Assembly: GCF_003710825.1 (NCBI RefSeq)
Contig: NZ_RHHQ01000019.1
Span: 1-64,000 of the forward strand
Direction of reading: 5' to 3'
DNA from: Brevibacillus fluminis
GTDB lineage: Bacteria > Bacillota > Bacilli > Brevibacillales > Brevibacillaceae
DNA: 64,000 bases
Each line of letters begins with the position of its first letter. Position 1 is the stretch's first letter. Made by a program: the position numbers and the translations under genes. The notes beneath the pieces were generated by a model, which ran no database searches, had not been told where the DNA came from, and saw nothing but the letters and a program-made list of their open reading frames with translations. Below, piece by piece: positions 51,134-59,070 of this stretch.

Positions 51134-51400
51134 TTATTTTACAGCTTTTTCGTTCAACAATTCAGCCAGTTCGCGGACGCATTCTTTGCTGATCATTTTG
51201 CCTTTGTAGTAAACCAAGTCTTCTGCGTTGCCGCTGAAAATACATGCAGGCTCATACTTTTTCAGGATGATGCGCTCTCCATCAACAAAAATTTCCAAAG
51301 CGTCTTTCTCAGCGATACCCAGTGTGCGGCGGAGTTCGATTGGAATCACCACGCGGCCCAATTCGTCAACTTTACGTACAATCCCAGTAGATTTCAACAT
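51134..51400 (-). CDS. abrB: Transition-state regulator AbrB
   Basis: An 88-residue DNA-binding repressor of post-exponential genes. The swapped-hairpin N-terminal domain reads GIVRKVDELGRVVIPIELRRTLGI, and Cys in ACIFSG is conserved. GGGAGGAG selects ATG 51400. The promoter carries tandem Spo0A boxes, so onset of sporulation should silence it. Confidence 0.96.
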   Translation of the reverse strand: MLKSTGIVRKVDELGRVVIPIELRRTLGIAEKDALEIFVDGERIILKKYEPACIFSGNAEDLVYYKGKMISKECVRELAELLNEKAVK

Positions 51401-51433
51401 TTTTTGTCTCCTCCCTAAAGTAGCTATGTTTTT

Positions 51434-51472
51434 ATTAAAATCTCTTACTCTTTTTATCGTCAATATTCGACA
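51434..51472 (-). promoter_or_regulatory. abrB promoter with tandem Spo0A boxes
   Basis: On the minus strand: 0A box TGTCGAA (51466-51472), 3 bp, TGACGAT (51456-51462). The second overlaps the -35 TTGACG (51458-51463); an 18-bp spacer leads to -10 TTTAAT (51434-51439). The TGTCGAA-N3-TGACGA arrangement is the same as at B. subtilis abrB. Confidence 0.85.
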
Positions 51473-51691
51473 ATTTACTTCTTTTTCATCATACCAACGA
51501 TTCCCAAAGGTGTCAATATATTATTTACAGTTATTAGAATATTAGGATGTTCCTATATGCGCTATCTTTTCGTTAGTTTTGATAACTACAATAACTCAAA
51601 AGGTTATTCGCTGTCTATAGCAGATGGTTTAATTGGGTGCCGATTTTTCAATAAAAGGTATTTTACTATAAAAAATAGAATTGTATGTTTT

Positions 51692-51738
51692 TGTCGATTC
51701 GACACGATTTGTCGAATAATATTTACTTTCGTTCGACA
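51692..51738. promoter_or_regulatory. Cluster of four Spo0A-box-like sites
   Basis: TGTCGAT (51692-51698), TTCGACA (51698-51704), TGTCGAA (51710-51716) and TTCGACA (51732-51738). The first two merge into a palindrome TGTCGATTCGACA. They lie 35-80 bp upstream of the metG leader promoter and about 290 bp upstream of abrB. The rest of 51473-51770 is AT-rich with no convincing gene. Confidence 0.6.
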
Positions 51739-51771
51739 AGAAAATCGAGATGAAAGACAGTACATCTTGCG

Positions 51772-51799
51772 TTTACAAAGGCAAAAGTTCGTGTAAAAT
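51772..51799 (+). promoter_or_regulatory. metG leader promoter
   Basis: TTTACA, 16-bp spacer and TAAAAT preceded by TG. Confidence 0.65.
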
Positions 51800-51805
51800 A
51801 AAAAC

Positions 51806-52110
51806 TGTAATGTTTTTCCCGATATGACCACAAATGACGATGACGGGAAGAGTAAGCTTGGCAGTCTTATCAAAAGAGAGCCGGGTCGGGTGAAAGCCGG
51901 CATAAGACGAAAGCTGAAGATGGCCCCTGAGTTATTGCATGTGAGCCGGCAGCCAACACAACATGTGCTGCAATCGGTAAGTGTGCAACGTATTCCTGCG
52001 TTACAGGAGGGTCCGTAGTGACTTGTCGAGTCCGTCTTTGCGAAAGGGCGGAAAATTTGGGTGGTACCGCGAGATAACAGCTCGTCCCAATGGGGATAGG
52101 CTGTTTTTTT
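51806..52110 (+). promoter_or_regulatory. T-box leader, methionine specific, controlling metG
   Basis: Stem-I base GACGGGAAGAGTAA, AGAGAGCCGGGT / GGGTGAAAGCC apical elements, specifier context GAAG-ATG-GCC with ATG (Met) at 51920-51922, and T-box TTGGGTGGTACCGCG at 52057-52071. The terminator (AACAGC...GGCTGTT with TCCC/GGGGA) is at 52076-52110. Uncharged initiator or elongator tRNA-Met would allow read-through. Confidence 0.92.
52076..52110 (+). terminator. metG T-box regulated terminator
   Basis: AACAGC / GCTGTT outer stem with an inner TCCC / GGGGA, followed by seven T. Confidence 0.88.
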
Positions 52111-52115
52111 ATTTT

Positions 52116-52200
52116 ACAGATAAGAATTTATAAAATTCTTATCCAGTATAAGTGCAACCGCGGCTCCGCCAAAAAGCTTGGCATAGCCAGGTTTTCTAAT
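52116..52200 (+). repeat. Family-1 dispersed repeat, copy C
   Basis: ACAGATAAGAATTT, hairpin GATAAGAATTT / AAATTCTTATC, then AGTATAAGTGCAACCGCGG, CTCCGCC, GCTTGGCATAGCCAGG and TTTTCTAAT. Begins six bases after the T-box terminator T-run and ends 28 bp before metG, so it is part of every metG mRNA. Confidence 0.87.
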
Positions 52201-52227
52201 TCCCAACACGTAAGGAGGAGTTTTTTC

Positions 52228-54258
52228 ATGTCACAAGCTTCTAAGCCAACGTATTACATTACGACACCGATTTATTACCCGAGCAACAAGCTCCATATCG
52301 GAAATGCGTATACCACGATCGCAGCGGATGCGATGGCCCGCTACAAGCGTTTGCGCGGATTCGATGTGTATTATTTAACAGGGACGGACGAACATGGCCA
52401 AAAGTTGCAAGAACGCGCAGCGACCGAAGGATTGAAGCCGCTTGAGTTCATTGATCCGGTTGTCGACTGGATTCGCGATCTGTGGGATCGACTGGACATT
52501 TCGTACGATGACTTCATCCGCACCACGCAGCAGCGCCATAAAGATGTTGTACAAAAGGTTTTCCAACGCTTGCTGGATCAAGGCGATATTTATTTGGGAG
52601 AATACGAGGGCTATTACTGTGTGCCGGATGAAGCGTTTTGGACAGAAACGCAGGCGAAGACGGACAAAGGTTATTTCTGTCCGGATTGCGGCCGTGAAGT
52701 AAAAAAAGTGAAAGAGCAAAACTATTTCTTCCGTATGTCCAAGTACCAAGACCGCTTGCTTCAATATATTGAAGAAAACCCGGACTTCATCCAACCGGAA
52801 TCGCGACGCAATGAGATGATCAACAACTTCCTGAAGCCAGGGCTGCAGGATTTGAGCGTATCGCGCAGCACGTTTGACTGGGGCATCCCGGTGCCGAGCG
52901 ATCCGAAGCATGTCATTTATGTATGGATCGACGCCTTGACCAACTATATTTCCGCACTCGGCTATTTGTCGGAGGACGACTCCAAGTACAAGCGCTATTG
53001 GCCGGGCATTCATCTGGTCGGTAAAGACATTCTCCGCTTCCATACGATTTACTGGCCGATTTTGCTGATGGCACTCGACCAACCGCTGCCGAAAAAAGTA
53101 TTCGGCCACGGCTGGCTGCTCATGCCGGATGGAAAAATGTCCAAGTCGAAAGGGAATGTCATCGATCCGAAATTCCTGATCGACCGCTACAGCTCCGATG
53201 GCGTGCGTTACTTCCTGCTGCGTGAAATCGCATTCGGCCAAGATGGCGTATTCACGCCAGAAACGTTCGTACAGCGCCTCAACTTTGACCTGGCCAACGA
53301 CTTGGGCAACCTGGTTAGCCGTACGGTTGCCATGATCGAGAAATATTTTGACGGTGTCATTCCGCAGCCGACACAGCCAGGCGAATTCGATGAGTCGTTA
53401 ATCGAGCTAGCTCGCAAGACCAAACCGCTCGTTGAGGAGCATATGGAAGAAATGCGTTTCAGCAATGCGCTCACACATCTGTGGGAGCTGGTCAGCCGTA
53501 CAAACAAATACATTGACGAGACGCAGCCGTGGAACCTGGCCAAATCCGAAGAAAACCGCGAACGCCTCGGCACGGTTATGTACAATTTGGCAGAAAGCAT
53601 CCGGATTGTGTCCGTCCTGCTGCAGCCATACTTGACCAAGGCGCCGGCAAAAATTTGGCGTCAACTGGGCATTGCCGATGTAACGCAAGTCCACAGCTGG
53701 GAATCGACAGCTGAGTGGGGCGCCCTGCCAGCAGGCAGCCGCGTAATCCGCGATGAAGTGCTGTTCCCGCGCTATGATGTGGAGAAGGAATTGGAGTTCA
53801 TCGACGCCTCGACGGCAGAAGCACGCAAACAGGCGGAAGAGAACAAGAAGAAACAGGAAGCGTTGGCAGCAGGAAATGCTCCTCAAAGCGCGACTGAAAC
53901 ACCTAAGGCTGCAGCGAAACCGGAGGATGCAAAGGAAGAAATCAGCATCGACGATTTCGGTAAAGTTGAGTTACGTGTAGCTGAAGTCACCGCATGCGCG
54001 AAGCATCCAAACGCGGACAAACTGCTTGTGCTTCAACTCGATCTTGGCTATGAGCAGCGCCAGGTCGTGTCGGGGATTGCTAAATACTACACATCGGAAG
54101 AAATGGTCGGTAAAAAGGTGATTGTGGTGGCCAACCTGAAGCCTGTCAAACTGCGTGGCGAAATGTCGCAAGGAATGATTTTGGCAGCATCTGTCGGCGA
54201 TCAACTGACATTGAGCACAGTTGATCCAAGCATGCCGAACGGTGCGATCGTGAAGTAA
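52228..54258 (+). CDS. metG: Methionine--tRNA ligase
   Basis: Charges both initiator and elongator tRNA-Met. The 676-residue protein has HIGH-type motif NKLHIGNAYT, knuckle Cys (CPDCGRE), KMSKS in DGKMSKSKGN, and a C-terminal EMAP/Arc1p-like tRNA-binding domain (about residues 575-676, FGKVELRVAEVTACAKHPNADKLL) joined by a charged linker. AAGGAGGAG selects ATG 52228. Controlled by the T-box leader. Confidence 0.97.
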   Translation: MSQASKPTYYITTPIYYPSNKLHIGNAYTTIAADAMARYKRLRGFDVYYLTGTDEHGQKLQERAATEGLKPLEFIDPVVDWIRDLWDRLDISYDDFIRTTQQRHKDVVQKVFQRLLDQGDIYLGEYEGYYCVPDEAFWTETQAKTDKGYFCPDCGREVKKVKEQNYFFRMSKYQDRLLQYIEENPDFIQPESRRNEMINNFLKPGLQDLSVSRSTFDWGIPVPSDPKHVIYVWIDALTNYISALGYLSEDDSKYKRYWPGIHLVGKDILRFHTIYWPILLMALDQPLPKKVFGHGWLLMPDGKMSKSKGNVIDPKFLIDRYSSDGVRYFLLREIAFGQDGVFTPETFVQRLNFDLANDLGNLVSRTVAMIEKYFDGVIPQPTQPGEFDESLIELARKTKPLVEEHMEEMRFSNALTHLWELVSRTNKYIDETQPWNLAKSEENRERLGTVMYNLAESIRIVSVLLQPYLTKAPAKIWRQLGIADVTQVHSWESTAEWGALPAGSRVIRDEVLFPRYDVEKELEFIDASTAEARKQAEENKKKQEALAAGNAPQSATETPKAAAKPEDAKEEISIDDFGKVELRVAEVTACAKHPNADKLLVLQLDLGYEQRQVVSGIAKYYTSEEMVGKKVIVVANLKPVKLRGEMSQGMILAASVGDQLTLSTVDPSMPNGAIVK

Positions 54259-54277
54259 GGAAAGGAAGGACAAAGCT

Positions 54278-55045
54278 GTGCTTATTGATACGCATGCGCA
54301 CTTGAATGCACCTGAATTCGCAGAGGATCAGGACGAGGTGATCGCACGGGCCCGCGAAAACGGCGTCAGCACGATCGTCAACATCGGCTTCAATGCAGAG
54401 ACGATTCCGACGTGCATGGAGCTGGTGGAAAAGTACGATTTCATCTATGGCGTTGTCGGCTGGCATCCTCAGGACGCCAAAGACTTCCGCGACGAGCACC
54501 TCGATTGGCTGGAAGAACTCAGCCGCCACCCGAAAGTGGTCGGATTGGGTGAGATGGGGCTGGATTATTATTGGGACACTTCGCCGAAAGATGTCCAGGC
54601 AGAAGTGTTCCGCAAGCAGATTCGTTTGGCCCGTAAGCTGCAGCTGCCGATCGTGATCCATAACCGCGATGCCCACCAGGATATCATCACGATCCTGCGT
54701 GAGGAAAAGGCGGAAGAAGTGGGTGGCATCATGCACTGCTTCTCAGGCAGCTGGGAAACGGCAAAAATGGCATTGGACATGAACTTTTACATTTCGTTCG
54801 GCGGCCCGCTGACCTTCAAAAATGCGCGGGTACCGAAAGAGGTCGCGGTGAAGGTGCCGCTCGACCGTCTGCTGGTCGAGACAGATTGCCCGTATCTGAC
54901 GCCACATCCTTATCGCGGAAAACGGAACGAAACCGGATACGTCCGACTCGTCTGCGAAGAAATGGCCCGTCTGCACGAAAGAAGTTATGAGGAAATGGCG
55001 GCAATTACAACGGAAAATGCAAAGCGATTGTTCCGTTTGCCATAA
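54278..55045 (+). CDS. tatD: TatD family metal-dependent hydrolase
   Basis: A 255-residue TIM-barrel DNase of the TatD family (YabD/YcfH). Metal ligands are in IDTHAHLN, GLGEMGLDYYW, IHNRDAH, GIMHCFSGS and VETDCPYLTPHPYRGKRNE. Starts at GTG 54278, 19 bp after metG, and is probably cotranscribed with it. Confidence 0.95.
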   Translation: MLIDTHAHLNAPEFAEDQDEVIARARENGVSTIVNIGFNAETIPTCMELVEKYDFIYGVVGWHPQDAKDFRDEHLDWLEELSRHPKVVGLGEMGLDYYWDTSPKDVQAEVFRKQIRLARKLQLPIVIHNRDAHQDIITILREEKAEEVGGIMHCFSGSWETAKMALDMNFYISFGGPLTFKNARVPKEVAVKVPLDRLLVETDCPYLTPHPYRGKRNETGYVRLVCEEMARLHERSYEEMAAITTENAKRLFRLP

Positions 55046-55060
55046 GGGAAAACACGCACC

Positions 55061-55098
55061 AAAGGCATCTATTCCGAGCTGGAATAGGTGCCTTTTTT
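55061..55098 (+). terminator. metG-tatD terminator
   Basis: AAAGGCATCTATTCC / GGAATAGGTGCCTTT stem with a 5-nt loop and T-run. Confidence 0.93.
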
Positions 55099-55155
55099 CT
55101 CTCTACTAGTATATTCGCCGTTCTAGCGGTGTCATGCATTGCATATTGTTGAAAT

Positions 55156-55339
55156 TGTCGAACAAAAAGAGAGGATCGACAAATATTATCGACAGAAAGG
55201 ACCTAGTTTTTTCTGGAAATCTTTGTTAAGGTGTATCTTAACTTTTCAAGATTCTCCCAAAAATGCTGCTTCATGTCTTGTCAATATGCTTATCGTCAGC
55301 ATATGTCAATTTGACAAAAAGACTAAAGTAGCATAAAAT
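55156..55339 (+). promoter_or_regulatory. yabE promoter region with Spo0A-box-like sites and a dyad
   Basis: Perfect -35 TTGACA (55311-55316), 17 bp, TAAAAT (55334-55339). Upstream are TGTCGAA (55156-55162) and two ATCGACA (55175-55181, 55188-55194), which resemble 0A boxes, and a 7-bp dyad ATATGCT...AGCATAT (55284-55304). No gene is seen in 55099-55382. Confidence 0.6.
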
Positions 55340-55382
55340 CAATCCTGCTTTGTTTCATATTTTTTGTAAAGGAGTGTGGGGA

Positions 55383-56456
55383 ATGGAGTTAGGCAGGTTT
55401 TGGATGACGCACAAGGCTCGAATAATAGCCGGTTTCGGTGCTCTGGGTCTGGTCGTGTTGTCCGCCGTTTGCTACTTCGTGATCCTAAGCAACCAGCCAA
55501 AGCAAGTAACGCTTGTGGTAGATGGCGTTACGAAAACGTATGAAACACACGCAGCAACTGTTCAGGATTTTCTCGCTGAGCAGCAAATAACCTACACGAA
55601 TCAGGATTCATTGACACCTACGATATCGACAGAGTTGAAAGACGCGCTAACGATACAACTAGACACGAGCTGGGATGTGCCCGTACACGTTGATGGGCAA
55701 ACGAAAGTGATACATACGTTAAAACGGAATGTTGCGGATGTATTGCAGGAGGCTGGGATTGCTGTTCGGCCAAAAGATCAGGTAGAACCTGCTCAATCAG
55801 CAAGCATAACCAAAGATTCGCCCATTCAGATTACCCGGATTGATGAAAAGCTGGAGCAGACGGAAGAACGCGTCCCTTATCAGGAGATGCGCAAAACCGA
55901 CGACACGTTGGCAAAAGGGCAGACACGCGTCATGCAAGAAGGGCAAGAAGGAAAAGCGATTTCTCAGTATAAGGTCGTTTTGCAGGATGGCAAGGAGGTA
56001 TCACGCGATTTCGTCAAGCGTGACGTGATTACCCCGAAAAAAGACAGGATTATCGCAGTAGGGACGATGAAAGCCACGATTGCTAGCGCAGAGGCAGAGC
56101 CACGGAACCAAGCCGTAGTGGCGGCATCGCTTGTATCGCGCGGAGGCAAGAATTTCAGACCTCACAGTGTATTGAAAAGCGTCACATTGACCGCGTATTC
56201 GCCAGATGTCGGAACGCATACCGCATCCGGGCGCAAAGCGGAGGCGGGGCGGACGATTGCAGTAGACACAAGCGTAATTCCAATGGGCTGGTGGGTTTAC
56301 ATTGAAGGAATCGGCTATCGCCGGGCTGAAGATACAGGCGGCGCTGTAAATGGTCATAAGATTGACGTTTTTCTGAGTAGTGAAGCAGAAGCGAGGCGCT
56401 TTGGCTTGAAGCGGGGAAAAGTCGTCTACATCATTGGACCAAAGAAGCCGGAATAA
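55383..56456 (+). CDS. yabE: YabE-like cell wall protein (DUF348, G5 and 3D domains)
   Basis: A 357-residue protein like B. subtilis YabE and related to resuscitation-promoting factors. An N-terminal membrane/signal helix (residues 15-40) is followed by two DUF348 repeats (about 48-80 and 98-130), a G5 domain (about 150-225) and a C-terminal 3D domain whose three Asp lie in AVDTSVIP, AEDTGG and KIDVFL. The 3D domain is a lytic-transglycosylase-like fold acting on peptidoglycan. AAAGGAG precedes ATG 55383. Confidence 0.93.
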   Translation: MELGRFWMTHKARIIAGFGALGLVVLSAVCYFVILSNQPKQVTLVVDGVTKTYETHAATVQDFLAEQQITYTNQDSLTPTISTELKDALTIQLDTSWDVPVHVDGQTKVIHTLKRNVADVLQEAGIAVRPKDQVEPAQSASITKDSPIQITRIDEKLEQTEERVPYQEMRKTDDTLAKGQTRVMQEGQEGKAISQYKVVLQDGKEVSRDFVKRDVITPKKDRIIAVGTMKATIASAEAEPRNQAVVAASLVSRGGKNFRPHSVLKSVTLTAYSPDVGTHTASGRKAEAGRTIAVDTSVIPMGWWVYIEGIGYRRAEDTGGAVNGHKIDVFLSSEAEARRFGLKRGKVVYIIGPKKPE

Positions 56457-56472
56457 TAGAAATTGTGAAAGT

Positions 56473-56502
56473 GGCAGGGGGACGATCCCCTGTCTTTTTT
56501 TT
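56473..56502 (+). terminator. yabE terminator
   Basis: GGCAGGGG / CCCCTGTC stem with a T-run of eight; the partial repeat D follows four bases later. Confidence 0.9.
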
Positions 56503-56505
56503 GTA

Positions 56506-56527
56506 TGGTGTAGCCAGGTTTTCTAAT
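56506..56527 (+). repeat. Family-1 dispersed repeat, partial copy D
   Basis: Only the 3' end is present, TGGTGTAGCCAGG then TTTTCTAAT, directly behind the yabE terminator. Confidence 0.65.
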
Positions 56528-56638
56528 ACAGAGCGGAAATGGCAAAGCGATTCCAAGTAAAACATTTTGTTTTTGAAATCGATATGGTATTCTTTTTTGG
56601 ATAAAATACTGGAAGAAACCTTACGGGAGAATGCATCC

Positions 56639-57196
56639 ATGAAAATAAAAGAAATGATTGTTGTCGAAGGAAGAGACGACACCGTCGCCATCAAGCGGGC
56701 CGTCAATGCCGATACGATCGAGACCGGCGGTTCTGCAATCAATGAAACGGTGCTGAAAAAAATCCGTCTGGCACAGGAAAAGCGTGGCGTGATCGTCCTG
56801 ACTGATCCCGATTATCAGGGAGAGCGCATTCGCAAAATCATCAGCCGAGCGGTGCCGGGTATAAAGCACGCGTTTATTACACAAGAGGACGGCACCAAGA
56901 ACGGCGATATCGGTGTGGAGAATGCCTCACCTGCGACGATCATTAAGGCTTTAAGCGAGCTGCGTACGGAAATGGCCGAATCCGAGGGAGAGATCTCTGT
57001 CGAGGATATGGTGGAAGCGGGGCTTTCCTCAGGGCCGGATTCCAAAGCACGCCGGCTGAAGCTCGGTGAATTGCTGGGGATCGGCTATGCCAACGTCAAA
57101 CAGATGCACAAGCGACTGAATGCTTTTCAGATCAGTAAAGAAGACTTTTTGCGGGCAGTAGCCGCCGTGAACAGTGAAAAAGGAGATCGGCCATGA
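56639..57196 (+). CDS. rnmV: Ribonuclease M5
   Basis: Matures 5S rRNA from its precursor. The 185-residue protein opens with a Toprim domain: VVEGRDDTVAIK (catalytic Glu) and LTDPDYQGERIR. The ENASPATI segment and a C-terminal RNA-binding part follow. ATG 56639 follows ACGGGAGA. The ksgA start overlaps its stop, as in Bacillus. Confidence 0.96.
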   Translation: MKIKEMIVVEGRDDTVAIKRAVNADTIETGGSAINETVLKKIRLAQEKRGVIVLTDPDYQGERIRKIISRAVPGIKHAFITQEDGTKNGDIGVENASPATIIKALSELRTEMAESEGEISVEDMVEAGLSSGPDSKARRLKLGELLGIGYANVKQMHKRLNAFQISKEDFLRAVAAVNSEKGDRP

Positions 57197-58089
57197 CAGA
57201 GAAGTACAAAGATATCGCTACCCCCACCAGAACCAAAGAGATTTTAACGAACCACGGATTCACCTTCAAAAAAAGTCTGGGACAAAATTTCCTCATCGAC
57301 ACCAATATTTTGCATAACATTGTAGAGTCGGCTGATTTGGACGCGGACAAAGCGGTGATGGAGATTGGTCCGGGTATCGGCGCACTGACCGAGCAGCTGT
57401 GTCGCGCTGCGGGCCGCGTAACGGCGGTAGAGATCGACCAACGCTTGCTTCCGATTCTCTCTGATACATTGTCGCCATACTCCAATGTCAGTGTCGTGCA
57501 TGGCGATGTGCTTGAGCTCGATTTACACAAAGTCGTTCGCGAGCAATTCGCTGGCTATGACAAATTCAGCGTCGTCGCCAATCTCCCTTACTATGTGACT
57601 ACGCCAATCTTGATGAAGCTGCTTGAGGAGCGGCTGCCGATCGAGAACATCGTCGTGATGATTCAGAAGGAGGTGGCGGAGCGAATTGCGGCCAAGCCCG
57701 GTACGAAGGATTACGGGTCGCTCAGCGTGGCCGCGCAGTTTTATGCAGAAGCAAGCGTGGAAATGATCGTGCCTGCCAGCGTGTTTGTTCCCAAGCCCAA
57801 CGTCGACTCTGCCGTGATCAAGCTGGCGATCCGCCAGAAGCCTGCCGTCGATGTCCTGGATGAGGCGATGTTTTTCCGGGTGGTCAAAGCCTCGTTTGCC
57901 CAGCGGCGCAAAACCTTGCTGAATAACCTGCAGCACAATCTGTTTAGGAAAGATCAAAAGGAAGCAGTAATACAGTTGTTAGAATCGATTGGTATAGATC
58001 CCACACGCAGAGGGGAAACGCTTTCATTAGACGAGTATGCAAAGCTGGCAAATGAAGTCGTCCGTACCGGATTGCACCTAAATAGTTAA
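57193..58089 (+). CDS. ksgA: 16S rRNA dimethyladenosine transferase
   Basis: Dimethylates A1518 and A1519 of 16S rRNA; also called rsmA. 298 residues with KSLGQNFLID, SAM motif MEIGPGIGALTEQL, catalytic NLPYYVTTPI and the C-terminal helical domain ending PTRRGETLSLDEYAKLANEV. Overlaps rnmV by four bases. yabG, which normally follows, is absent. Confidence 0.97.
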   Translation: MTEKYKDIATPTRTKEILTNHGFTFKKSLGQNFLIDTNILHNIVESADLDADKAVMEIGPGIGALTEQLCRAAGRVTAVEIDQRLLPILSDTLSPYSNVSVVHGDVLELDLHKVVREQFAGYDKFSVVANLPYYVTTPILMKLLEERLPIENIVVMIQKEVAERIAAKPGTKDYGSLSVAAQFYAEASVEMIVPASVFVPKPNVDSAVIKLAIRQKPAVDVLDEAMFFRVVKASFAQRRKTLLNNLQHNLFRKDQKEAVIQLLESIGIDPTRRGETLSLDEYAKLANEVVRTGLHLNS

Positions 58090-58140
58090 AAAATATGAAA
58101 AAATCGACAAGCTACAGCATGTTTTTTGCAAAAATGACCG

Positions 58141-58210
58141 TTGACAAAAACTCGACTTCGTTGCTATAATTTTAAATTTGTTTGACAAAATAGTAAGGAG
58201 CTGTTACAAT
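58141..58210 (+). promoter_or_regulatory. Tandem strong promoters of veg
   Basis: P1: TTGACA (58141-58146), 18 bp, TATAAT (58165-58170). P2: TTGACA (58182-58187), 17 bp, TACAAT (58205-58210). Both are near consensus, consistent with the very strong veg promoter known in B. subtilis. Confidence 0.88.
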
Positions 58211-58236
58211 AGGATTAAGCGAGGTGGATGAAACAA

Positions 58237-58509
58237 ATGGCTAGGAACGCGTTACTTGATATTAAACGCTGTTTGGACGGGCACATTGGTCAACGCATCA
58301 TGCTCAAGGCGAATGGCGGCCGCCGTAAGACCGTTGAGCGATCAGGCATCCTCGAAGAAACGTACCCATCTGTTTTTATCGTAAAGCTGGACGATGATCA
58401 ACTTTTTGAAAGGGTCTCTTACAGTTACGCTGACATCCTGACGGAAACAGTTGAGCTTACTGTTTGTCGTGAACAAGAACATATTCGCATCACCTACATC
58501 CAACAGTAG
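58237..58509 (+). CDS. veg: Veg protein, biofilm-stimulating
   Basis: A 90-residue highly expressed protein; in B. subtilis Veg promotes biofilm matrix expression by opposing SinR. LDIKRCLDGHIGQRI, LKANGGRRKTVERSGIL and SYSYADILTETVEL match the family. GAGGTGG fits ATG 58237 better than the in-frame ATG 58228. Preceded by two near-consensus promoters. Confidence 0.95.
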   Translation: MARNALLDIKRCLDGHIGQRIMLKANGGRRKTVERSGILEETYPSVFIVKLDDDQLFERVSYSYADILTETVELTVCREQEHIRITYIQQ

Positions 58510-58534
58510 AGCCTAGTGGCTCTGCTGTTTTTTC
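58504..58534 (+). terminator. veg terminator
   Basis: CAGTAGAGCC / GGCTCTGCTG stem with a 4-nt loop and TTTTTT; overlaps the veg stop. Confidence 0.88.
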
Positions 58535-58586
58535 ATTTGTGAACGAATAATCCGGAAGTTTGAAAAGAAGCGACATTTGGGCGCGG

Positions 58587-58616
58587 GAGTGAGACGGAGC
58601 ATTTTGGCGCATACTA
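58587..58616 (+). promoter_or_regulatory. Sigma-G-type promoter of sspF
   Basis: GAGTG (-35 like), 18 bp, CATACTA (-10, exact sigma-F/G form), 33 bp before sspF. Fits forespore expression. Confidence 0.65.
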
Positions 58617-58648
58617 CTGTTGTTTAACGAGAAAAGGGGGCTGTTCAG

Positions 58649-58840
58649 ATGGGTCGCAGACGCGGCATCATGTCCGATCAGTTTAAGATGGAAATCGCCA
58701 AGGATTTAGGAATTTATGACACCGTCCAAAAGGAAGGGTGGGGCGGCATTACCACACGCGACGCCGGAAACCTCGTGAAGCGGGCAATCCAGATTGCGGA
58801 GGAAGCGCTGGCCAATCAAAATTCCAATTCGTCTCGTTAA
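58649..58840 (+). CDS. sspF: Small acid-soluble spore protein SspF (alpha/beta type)
   Basis: A 63-residue DNA-binding spore protein. MGRRRGIMSDQFKMEIAKDLG and RDAGNLVKRAIQIAEEAL match SspF, with the germination-protease-type region around the Glu-Ile/Ala boundary. AAAAGGGGG precedes ATG 58649. Order veg-sspF-ispE is conserved. Confidence 0.95.
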   Translation: MGRRRGIMSDQFKMEIAKDLGIYDTVQKEGWGGITTRDAGNLVKRAIQIAEEALANQNSNSSR

Positions 58841-58843
58841 ATG

Positions 58844-58871
58844 AGAAAGCTGGGGAAACCCGGCTTTTTTC
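58844..58871 (+). terminator. sspF terminator
   Basis: AAAGCTGGG / CCCGGCTTT stem with GAAA loop and T-run. Confidence 0.9.
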
Positions 58872-58997
58872 TATTGTACAGCCGGAAAGGGGTACGTTTT
58901 CTAGCAACATGGGAGATACTGTTGAAAATAGGTTTTCTTAAAGAGAATTTGAAAAAGTAGCTTTTCTTTCAGGTTAGTAGCAGGCAGTTTCTCCCTA

Positions 58998-59006
58998 TGA
59001 TACAAT
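58998..59006 (+). promoter_or_regulatory. Extended -10 promoter of ispE
   Basis: TGATACAAT, an extended -10; the expected -35 is weak (TTAGTA region). Starts a leader of about 55 bp. Confidence 0.5.
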
Positions 59007-59070
59007 GAACTACTAGAACAGATCAGGAGAAATCTCACAATTATTTAAAGTAGGCAGGGGTGAACGTCCA

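Noticed and set aside
51557..51796. 79-codon + frame between abrB and metG
   Set aside because: AT-rich, covers the Spo0A-box cluster and the leader promoter, no ribosome site.
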